Below are positions 24,669 through 32,448 of a stretch of DNA of 64,000 nt, piece after piece. Where the stretch lies: positions 62,001 through 126,000 of the forward strand of contig JALJCQ010000024.1 of assembly GCA_023091665.1 (NCBI GenBank). The letters run 5' to 3'. A program made the position numbers and the translations under genes. The DNA is from Pythium myriotylum. Taxonomy: Eukaryota; Oomycota; Peronosporomycetes; Pythiales; Pythiaceae. The notes below the pieces were generated by a model. It made no database searches. It worked only from the letters and a program-made list of their open reading frames with translations, and was not told the DNA's origin. Every line of letters begins with the position of its first letter. The stretch's first letter is position 1.

Positions 24669-24981
24669 AGCTCGGCAGTTGAAGCTCGGCTGTAGAAGAT
24701 TCTCCTGCAGAAGATTCTCCGTGGAAGATTCGACATGTGGAAGATTCGACATGTGGAAGATTCTCCGTCTGGTTCTGGTTTGAATCCAGTGCCACCCATC
24801 GACTTCGTTGAAGTATCCACGAAGTCAGTTTATGTTTGCATATGTTTACGATAGGTAGGACATACATATGATTACGGTAGCGTAGGACACACACAGACGG
24901 CTTAGAGGTAGCAGTAGCGAACTAAGTCCCGATCAATTCACTTTGCATTTTGCATCCCACCAACCAAGCGACCTTCCAACA
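24623..24981 (+). repeat. LTR13, shared by elements C and D
   Basis: 359 bp. It lies after C's polypurine tract and immediately before D's primer-like site GGTTATGAGC, so it serves as 3' LTR of C and 5' LTR of D. Confidence 0.92.
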
Positions 24982-26846
24982 GGTTATGAGCCCAAGCCCA
25001 GCCGACTCTGCCTCCACCGACTTCGCCTCCCCAGCCTTCGCCATGGATTCGACCACCCCAGCTCGCATCAACAAGTTCGACGGAACCAACTTCCACACAT
25101 GGAAGTTCAAGATGCAGATGGTGCTCGAAGAACGCGACGTCTGGGAAGTTGTCTGTGGAGAGGTCAAACTCGAGCAGTGCCAGACCGACGCGGACCGAGC
25201 CCTCTTCAAGAAGGAGTCTCGCAAGGCGCTCGCGATGATCTGTCTCGCGATGGAAGACTCGCAGCTCCCGCTGGTTCGGTCGGCGAGTGGTGCGCAAGAT
25301 GCATGGTCAAGACTGGAAGAACACTTCGAGAAGAAGAGCCTTGCCAACAAGCTCTTTCTTCGTCGTCGTTTCTTCACGACCATGATGGAAGAAGGTGACG
25401 ATGTGCTCACGCACATCAACAAGCTCAAGACCCTGGCGGAGCAACTCGACGCAGTCGGCGCTCCGGTCAGCGAAGACGACTTGGTGATCACGCTTCTCGG
25501 CAGTCTCAGCGAGTCGTACCAGTTCCCCCTCATCACGGCGTTGGAGTCGCGTGTCGACGCGCTCACGTGGGAACTCGTGACGTCTCGGCTGCTCCATGAA
25601 GACATGAAGCGCAAGGAGCAAGGTGGCGACGGAGCCACGCTTGGCCAAGCGTTCATGACAAGTGACGCGAAGCCCAAGGGCCGTGCAGTCAAGAAGACTG
25701 GCACGTGCAACTACTGCGGCAAGATCGGTCATTGGGCCGCGGCGTGCCACTCACGTGTCAAGGACAACGGCAACGGCAACGGCAACAGCAACGGCAACGG
25801 CAATGACAACGGCAACGGCAACTCCAGCGGCAACGGTAACGGAACGGCACCCCTCGGCAACGGTTCCAGCGAGCCAACCTTGCGCGAGATGAAGACCCCG
25901 GCGAGTACCTGTTCTCGGTCGGGAAGACCCAAGGCAAGTCGAGTCAATCCACGGCGTGGTTGGTCGACTCGGGTGCGACTCAGCACATGTCGCGAACCAA
26001 GCAGTTCATGATGAACTACAAGAAGATTGACCCAGTCGACGTGCATCTGGCCGATGATGGCACGGTCCAAGCAGTTGGCGTGGGAGACATTCTCATGTCG
26101 ATGAAGACTCCAAGCGGTGTCAAGAAGGGTTTGCTCACCAACGTGTGGCATATCCCCAAGCTCAGCCGCAACCTGTTCTCGGTCGGAAGATTCACGGAGG
26201 ACGTTGCTCCCGTGACGTTCGACAGGGACGGTTGCTTCGTCGTTCTCAAGGGCGCCAAGCGGACCATCGGCACTCGTATCGGCAAGGATCTGTTCAAGCT
26301 CAACATGTCTCCAGTGTCGACTGACGGTTGCTTCGTCGTTCTCAAGGGCGCCAAGCGGACCATCGGCACTCGAATCGGCAAGGGTCTGTTCAAGCTCAAC
26401 ATGTCTCCAGTGTCGATTGAAGCAGCCCACGCCGCCAGTGCAAGACGAGGTCACGCCATGTCCAAGTCGTACCTGTGGCACCTCCGACTCGGTCACATCG
26501 GCTTCAGCAGACTAGAAGCCATCGTCAAGAAGGACCTCGCCGACGGACTCGACATCGGGTCTGTGCAGGAGTGGGAGGTCTGTGGAGGTTGTGCACTCGG
26601 TAAGCTGACTCGCGTCAAGTTCCAGTCGGGCACGACCAAGCGGTCTGCGAATCTGCTTGACGTCGTGTACAGCGATGTGGCCGGCCCCATGAAGACTCCG
26701 ACTTTCGGCGGCATGAAGTACTTTGCCACGTTCACCGACGACAAGTCTCGACTGTGCAAGTTGTACCTGATGCGGTCCAAGGACGAAGTCTACGACAAGT
26801 TCGTCGAGTACGTCAACTGGACCGAGAACCAGACCGGTCGTCGAGT
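24982..26846 (+). pseudogene. Broken copia copy D (3'-truncated, frameshifted)
   Basis: The internal part starts normally (ATG at 24986). It has a 3-base insertion giving 'QFPLITAL', a Glu to Ala change in the zinc knuckle ('WAAAC'), and a degraded and expanded Asn-Gly repeat. A frameshift occurs near 25850 (GGAACGGCACCCC), after which the correct frame resumes with protease and integrase. A 96-bp in-frame tandem duplication lies at 26227-26322/26323-26418. The element stops abruptly at 26846 (CGTCGAGT), inside the integrase core before the second Asp. There is no RT, RNase H or 3' LTR. This breakpoint is the right edge of the whole retrotransposon cluster. Confidence 0.9.
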
Positions 26847-27342
26847 TAATGTTCGGTTTTCGCCATGTGTTACCGTAAGACATGGCTCATGTCTTCATGT
26901 ACGAATATCGCGCATTTGGGACGGAAGGGTTAAATCTCCAAAAGTACCCCATGGGTCGAACACATAGTACCCCAGGTCGAAAGTGGGCACTATTGGTGGG
27001 TGGGGTATTATAACAGGGAGGGGTTATTGTTGAGATGTGGTCGCTGGAGAGCATCTCAACCGGTCACGGAAAAGCTGGCACTGTAAAAGTCAAGACTGAG
27101 GTTAGTGGCTCAATCCCCACTGTCTACCGTTTCTCTCCAAGGCGAAACCATGAAAATGGTAGCGCCTGGTTTGGGTTTATGCTCGCTGGTCCACTCGCGC
27201 TTCATCTGGATTCTGGTCGAATGAACTCGGTGCAGCCTCCCTGGGGAATTATTTTGGTACGGGCAGTGTTCGATAGTGTTTTCCGAAATTTGGGTACCGT
27301 ACTAGGGTGGGGTATTATTTCAAGGTGGTGCTGTTAGACGTT

Positions 27343-27371
27343 TAACACACAGTCTCTGTAAGAAGTTGGCA
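27343..27371 (+). repeat. Diverged single copy of the inverted-repeat arm
   Basis: TAACACACAGTCTCTGTAAG continues as AAGTTGGCA. This is the same sequence as the arm at 27796-27824 with one mismatch in 29 bases (AAGTTGGC for AATTTGGC). It lies about 450 bp to the left, in the same orientation as the left arm. Confidence 0.75.
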
Positions 27372-27797
27372 TTTGAATGGGAAATGAAAGCTAATCCATT
27401 CCGCTATTGCTCCAAACAGAACGAAAATTGGTACACCTCATAGTCAGCATTAGAACAGTTCATCGGGCACCCCAGAGTTACTGAAGAGAATGTTCTCCAC
27501 GCGCACGCCGCACACGCTTGGGCTGGTGCATTTGTTCGCAGCTTCCACGTCAGACGAGGCCCTCGTAGCCCCTGTTCTCTACAAATCATTCCTTTTTCGT
27601 CCCAAGCTGACCATCACTCTTTCACTTATGTACAGACAGGGAAGGCTAAGATGCTGTGCGCAATCGCTGGTTCCGAAGGCAATTTCTGTCGCCCTGGCGT
27701 GAGAAATGGATGGTTCGAATGATGAAATTGAGTTCTGGCACATTTATCAATACGGGCAGTCGGATTATATTTCCGTAATTGATCTACGTGTCTGCTA

Positions 27798-27893
27798 ACA
27801 CACAGTCTCTGTAAGAATTTGGCAAAAAGCGTTTTCTGGGAATTGATCTATGTGTACGCTCATTTTTGCCAAATTCTTACAGAGACTGTGTGT
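27798..27893. repeat. 31-bp perfect inverted repeat (hairpin or MITE-like)
   Basis: The left arm 27798-27828 (ACACACAGTCTCTGTAAGAA continuing to CAAAAA) and the right arm 27863-27893 are exact reverse complements separated by 34 bp. The short phrase AATTGATCTAYGTGT occurs both outside the left arm and inside the loop. Terminal-inverted-repeat remnants of a DNA transposon or a MITE would look like this; the family is unknown. Confidence 0.8.
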
Positions 27894-28609
27894 CAACAGT
27901 AGATTTGCCCGGGTTATGTGGCCGAGCTAAGTTGTCCAAGTCACCAGTTATTGGGCGAAGCCCCATTATAGGGAGCTCACTTTTGGAGTTGGCACGAAAG
28001 CTTGCCACAAAGTTACTTGCTTTGAACGACATTACCAATTCGTACTTAGAGAGTCAATACTGTATCCAAGCTTTACGACCGTTCATCAACAAGTCATTAG
28101 TGACTAAAGTCTTTAAACACAAGTGAAAATGAGAGCTTTTTGTAATTACTTTCGTTTTTTTTTTGTCAAGAAACGCTGTCCTTAACAAAATGGTGACAGA
28201 TGTAGATGTGATATATAGCAAACGGTTATCCTTGTAAGTACGTGTTCGTTTAAGTGCGAATAAGTGCAGCAATACCGCACTCGAGCATTTCGGCTGGGAA
28301 GTCCGCACGTCAGTCCGTTCTTCAGGCTCGTTCACTCTGAACCCATTTCCCATTCGAAGTACAGTACTACGTAGGACTGTACACTATTTTCCATGGTGAA
28401 TAGGGACGAAGGGTAGAGAGATACACATGTTGTGCAAGGGACAGGATATAAAGTGTGCAGGGCTGTAGCACGCCTACGGAGCACTGCCAGTAAAAATGTG
28501 TTTTCCTCAAGTGCAATGACCTGGTTGCTCTCTGTTATCCTTGCTATTCGCTCTCTGTTATCTATGCATGTGTGCGTTAGTGAAACCTGGAATATATACG
28601 TGTCTTCAG

Positions 28610-29413
28610 CTAGGCATCGATTTGCTGGTCACGGTGACGACACTGTGCTGTTCCACATTGGCAAGGGAACCACAGTTCGTCTCCATAGTCAACAGTAACT
28701 TCTTCACCTCGCCTGATACTCTGCGTGTCACAACAGCGATTGTGTGTCGGCGGAGATTGCACATTTCCTGGAAACGAATGTTGGCATCACACGAGTGATT
28801 CAAGAAGCGCATTAAGCTTCCAACTACTTGGGCATCAATGCAGACACGTCCGGGAGTTGACGCGTCAGGGGCGTGCCTCATGGCCAATCGATACCCACGA
28901 TTGCGTCTTCCACGCCGAAGAACGACTGTCAACCGTCCGAGATACTCGCCAATGATGACACCAGCTTCAATTGTTCTTGTAGCCTGCACAAAGTAGTCTT
29001 GGCTCCCCACGTTCCTCATCAATCGAAGGTGTGGAGATTGACGAGGACTATTCCCACAGTAGCCACGATAAGGGCAGCAGTTTTTCGAGCAGTAGATACC
29101 GAGGGCAGCGTTCATGCAAGTTGGGTGTCGTACTTGTTCGAAATTGTGCGGATTGTTCTTGAACGATGATATCTCATCCCTCTATTAGAGAAGCACTGTG
29201 CTCGTTTGCAAGCAATTGCATCGCAGCGACGATCGTCGTACTTTCAAGTCTTGTGCACTCCGATAACTCGCTTAACCATGCCGGCTTCTTTCTGGAAATT
29301 CTCTTTATGGACGGGTTCTCATGATATACAGTATACGACCCAAATAAAGGGCGTCTGCAGGGGCTTCGCCCAATTAGCAAAGATGGCTGTCGGTGCTTAC
29401 TAGTTTTAACCAA
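28610..29413 (-). pseudogene. SET-domain lysine methyltransferase relic (AWS, SET, post-SET)
   Basis: Reading right to left, the frame covering 28606-29115 encodes Cys-rich pre-SET/AWS sequence ('CSKNCCPYRGYCGN'), a SET core ('TIEAGVIIGEYLG', 'LMRFLNHSCDANIRF') and 'RRVSGE'. There the frame breaks: the expected catalytic end 'EEVTVDYGDELW' and a post-SET 'CQCGTAQC' are present only in another frame, ending at TAG 28610. Upstream, the same frame is open through 'SSFKNNPHNFEQVRHPTC' and probably joins another exon (about 29200-29413) across a 60-nt intron. The family adds methyl groups to histone lysines (ASH1/SET2-like class by the AWS motif). With a frameshift in the cofactor/Tyr motif, this copy is likely dead unless the shift is a base error or a mini-intron. 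Confidence 0.65.
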
Positions 29414-29477
29414 TCACATTTCGGGGTGTACAACAGTCGTTGTGCTCAGCGATTCAAACCGCGTGACTATTGAGACG

Positions 29478-30230
29478 ATGGAATGGCTATTTGGGCAATC
29501 CCGTGAAGCGCCTCGTGTTGATGTGAAGTTGTCTGGCTCAACTCCGCAAGGCCGCAGTGCTCCTTCTCGAGAAGATGATTCATGGCACAAGAACCGAGGA
29601 AACGAGTTCTTTAAAAACCGAGACTTCGAGAGCGCGGTAACCGAGTACTCTCGTGGCATTGACCAGCAGCCAACTGCGACTCTGTTCAGCAATCGCTCCG
29701 TAAGAAATGAATCAGGTGTGCACCCAGACAATCCAAACAATCACATCTGATGGAGTATCGATAGGCGGCCTACTGCAGTCTTGGGCGTTTTGATTTAGCT
29801 CTACAGGACGCTGATGCAGCGATTGCGCTGGACTCAATGTGGGCCAAGACTTACTCAAGAAAGGGCAAAGCATTGTACGGGATGCACTCGTACAAGAAGG
29901 CTGCCGATGCTTATGCTCGGGGCCTGGAGTTGAGTCTCAAGGGCGCTCGACAGGAAGCCAAGCAACGAGACCTAGAACTGGAGTGAGTCTGCACGTTGCC
30001 GCCAGGCCGATAACGCACTAATGCCTTTCGAAACTTCTAAGAGCACTGAAGCGGCAAACCGAAAGCCAAGCTGCGGCCTACATGAAATTGATGGAAGAGA
30101 ACACTTTGCTGAAGGTTCGTGACTTTCATCGAGGAAGACCTTGTAATGATTGTTGATTCACTTCGTGTTGCAGAGACAAGTGGAAGATTACCAGCTGATG
30201 TTCGGCGAATGGGCCAAAAAAGAGCGATAG
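29478..30230 (+). CDS. Small TPR-repeat protein
   Basis: Four exons can be traced: 29478-29699, 29765-29982, 30042-30114, 30174-30230. Introns of 65, 59 and 59 nt have good donors (GTAAGA, GTGAGT, GTTCGT) and keep phase, giving about 189 residues. After a short N-terminus, two or three tetratricopeptide repeats are visible ('WHKNRGNEFFKNRDFESAVT', 'ALQDADAAIALDSMWAKTYS', 'KALYGMHSYKKAADAYARGL'). An Arg/Gln/Glu-rich helix and 'GEWAKKER' end it. TPRs of this STI1/TTC type usually bind chaperone tails or act as scaffolds; no catalytic domain is present. ATG 29478 was chosen because it is the first ATG of the frame. It is divergent from the SET relic. Confidence 0.85.
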
Positions 30231-30886
30231 ACTGGCCACGCTTTCACAACTTTCCGTCTTGACCGAAGTATCATTGCAATTCCTTCACGACCCGTTCGTT
30301 CAACTTGCGCCGGACAATAGCGTTCTTTATTGCGAGCGCTTCATGTGGAGCGAAGAATTCTGGATTTGGCAAACCACAACCCCGAGAAGCTTGAAACCTG
30401 TCCTCTTCTCTCTAGAATACCCCACGACTTCACGGATTCAGTCTTTTTAAGAACTTTCAAGATAGCTCGCTAGAATCGACTTCGTGCGCGCCGACTCACA
30501 GCACCAGTTGACACATCTAGTATGTCTCCTTGTGGCTTCAACAGGGTGATGAGTGCCTTCTGCATCTCACTTTGACAGCCAAGCAGTGATTTAAATGTGT
30601 TTCCCATTTCTGAATCCAAGAGTCGGAATCTTGAGCAGCCCTCTTCACTGAAGAGGGCTGCTTTTGATCGAATTTATTTCCCAAGCCCAGCTCTTCAACC
30701 GTGCTGTCAAATCAGGGGTGAGACCGTAGATTCCACTGGAGGGTTTCCAGAGAAGTTCCTTTGTTGATATTGATAAGCCCTTAGCGTCGCGATCCGACTT
30801 GGCTACGACTCCAACACATTTACAGAGGATTTTTGTGAGGTTTCAATCGCTGACCTTGATGCGAGAGAGAATACGTCTCGGCAACT
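30231..30886. other. Convergent intergenic region with a 29-bp palindrome
   Basis: This is 656 bp between the stop codons of two converging genes. No gene is seen. It contains a 14-bp perfect inverted repeat, AGCAGCCCTCTTCA and its complement around a single C (30634-30662), followed by TTTT. Confidence 0.7.
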
Positions 30887-32362
30887 CTATGTTGACAGTA
30901 AGCAAATACTCTCTCCTATCGGTCGATGATCTTGACTGGGTCTACAGAGGCGGCAGTGATGTAACAGCTCTACAAGTGAGACTTCATCCATGGCGCATAA
31001 ACCAAATAAACTCGCATCAACGCCTGGCTCGATCCGTAGAGCCGAGAAATTTACCCACCCACTGTACAGCACATTTCCGTTGGTTAGAGCGACAATCTCA
31101 AGCCGTTGATGGGAGTATGTTGCAGCAAACCGCACGCTGCAAACTTCTCCAAGTCGTACAGTACAGTTTGGCACTAGCTTGCGATTACACAACTGAGAGT
31201 TTGTTCGAGCAACGATGTGCTTGAGAGTATCAACGCCGATGAGCTGAGAGGCGTCGAGGTAGATCAAAATATGCCACACAATGTTTCGGTCGCTTACACG
31301 AACCTCACGATCAAGTAGGTTAACCAAACTTGCAACCGAGACTGATTTATTTCCTTGGAGGATTTCTAGTAGAGTCCGGTCTGCTGGAAGATGACAACCA
31401 CCTTCAATGCCTCCGCAATAGTGGATTACACTTTGAAGCTCAGCCAAAACAACCCGGTTGACGGCGTCTCTGTCTGAGGAATGATAATGCGTGAGCTGTT
31501 TGCGATAGATGTGGTGACCCGGTTGATGAGAGACAAGCGAGGCCACTGATGGATCAATCTCAATTCCACACACGTTTCTTGTTGGGTCTGGTGGGTGCAA
31601 CGCCGCGTTAAGGAGTAGTGGCTTGGTGTCACTTTGTCGCGAGAAGCTATACACAAATGTGCTGGTCTTCTGTTGAATAGGAGCATCACCGAGTCGAAAC
31701 GATATTCGATGTTGCTCCAGAATGAAACCATCTGCTAGAGCCCGTTGAATCAATGTGCTCTTGCGTAACCGTGGCGCCGACGTCTCGGAGTTGATCCCAC
31801 AAGTTGTCCAGCGCGACAGATCGTGGAAGTGTTGCGTCCACGTATTCAGTAACTGACCCATCCCGAGACATTGATCACAAAGACAGGGTGCTGGTACACC
31901 TTCGCGAGTCGGAGGAGTACCGGTCGGAATGCGATAACCTTCCAATGCTCGATGACGAGAACTCCACTGGTTGCAGTCCCTTTCGAGGATAGATGGCAGC
32001 GTTAGAACCATGATAACACGTCCTGTCGGGATTAGTTGGCTAGAAGAGCAGACGAAACACAGGCCGGAGATGTGTCGGGCCATTCGTCGTTGATTCTGTA
32101 CATTGTCATGCGCAAGAACTGCAAGTAATGCAAGCGCCTCGTGCGATGATATGGGATCATACAAGTATAGTTCTTGAAGCTGGCGAAATCGAGGCACAGG
32201 GGTACCCTTGGCAAATGCACGAGAAACCATATTCTGCATTGCACGTGAAGTCGCCGTGACAGAAACAAGCAATCGCAGAGCAGAATTTGCATCATCAGAT
32301 GATCTCGATGAAAACAAGTCATGACAGAGCCCTTCGATAATGCTGCTTGCTTCGTCAGCCAT
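30887..32362 (-). CDS. Protein of unknown function
   Basis: A single open frame of 491 residues from ATG 32362 (MADEASSIIEGL). In-frame ATGs also occur at 32443 (MMSLLVPN...), which would add a hydrophobic 27-residue leader but would start only 6 bp after the stop of the upstream GPCR-PIPK gene. Residues 1-95 are helical and armadillo-like ('ALRLLVSVTATSRAMQNMVS', 'HEALALLAVLAHDNVQNQRR'). Cysteine pairs ('CFVC', 'PCLCDQC') occur in the first half. The rest is a mix of strands and helices that I do not recognise. There is no transmembrane segment after the leader. It is transcribed in the same direction as the kinase gene upstream. No function is assigned. Confidence 0.75.
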   Translation of the reverse strand: MADEASSIIEGLCHDLFSSRSSDDANSALRLLVSVTATSRAMQNMVSRAFAKGTPVPRFRQLQELYLYDPISSHEALALLAVLAHDNVQNQRRMARHISGLCFVCSSSQLIPTGRVIMVLTLPSILERDCNQWSSRHRALEGYRIPTGTPPTREGVPAPCLCDQCLGMGQLLNTWTQHFHDLSRWTTCGINSETSAPRLRKSTLIQRALADGFILEQHRISFRLGDAPIQQKTSTFVYSFSRQSDTKPLLLNAALHPPDPTRNVCGIEIDPSVASLVSHQPGHHIYRKQLTHYHSSDRDAVNRVVLAELQSVIHYCGGIEGGCHLPADRTLLEILQGNKSVSVASLVNLLDREVRVSDRNIVWHILIYLDASQLIGVDTLKHIVARTNSQLCNRKLVPNCTVRLGEVCSVRFAATYSHQRLEIVALTNGNVLYSGWVNFSALRIEPGVDASLFGLCAMDEVSLVELLHHCRLCRPSQDHRPIGESICLLST

Positions 32363-32448
32363 AGCGATGACTCGCGCGAATATATATTTGCGACATAAGA
32401 ACACGAAGACAGACGCCAGGTTTGGAACCAATAAGCTCATCATATTTG

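Larger units (their letters stand above)
19929..24981 (+). mobile_element. Full-length Ty1/copia element C (youngest copy)
   Basis: A 5053-bp complete element: 5' LTR 19929-20287, primer-like site GGTTATGAGCCC at 20288, polypurine tract 24614-24622, 3' LTR 24623-24981. Reading both 359-bp LTRs side by side I find no difference, which indicates very recent insertion or recent gene conversion. The left LTR is the last unit of the tandem array, and the right LTR doubles as the 5' LTR of the broken copy D. There is therefore no target duplication on either side. Confidence 0.94.
26847..28609. other. Gene-poor stretch next to the retrotransposon cluster
   Basis: I see no convincing gene here. TGGGGTATTAT occurs twice (near 27003 and 27308), close to other short TACCCC motifs. 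A few open frames of 60-100 codons (for example 27035-27337 +) show no recognisable domain. It contains the inverted repeats listed separately and a T-run near 28149. It may be a decayed mobile element, but nothing identifies the family. Confidence 0.5.

Noticed and set aside
27035..27337. Possible 100-codon gene
   Set aside because: No domain, no supporting splice signals, and repeated GGGGTATTAT motifs around it suggest decayed repeat DNA.
27404..27702. Short open frames on both strands (60-70 codons), one with several Cys
   Set aside because: No recognisable family. The two frames overlap each other, and no start context or introns support a gene.
30634..30666. Rho-independent terminator (palindrome plus T-run)
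   Set aside because: The surrounding genes have spliceosomal introns, so a bacterial terminator is not expected. It is kept only as an unexplained palindrome.
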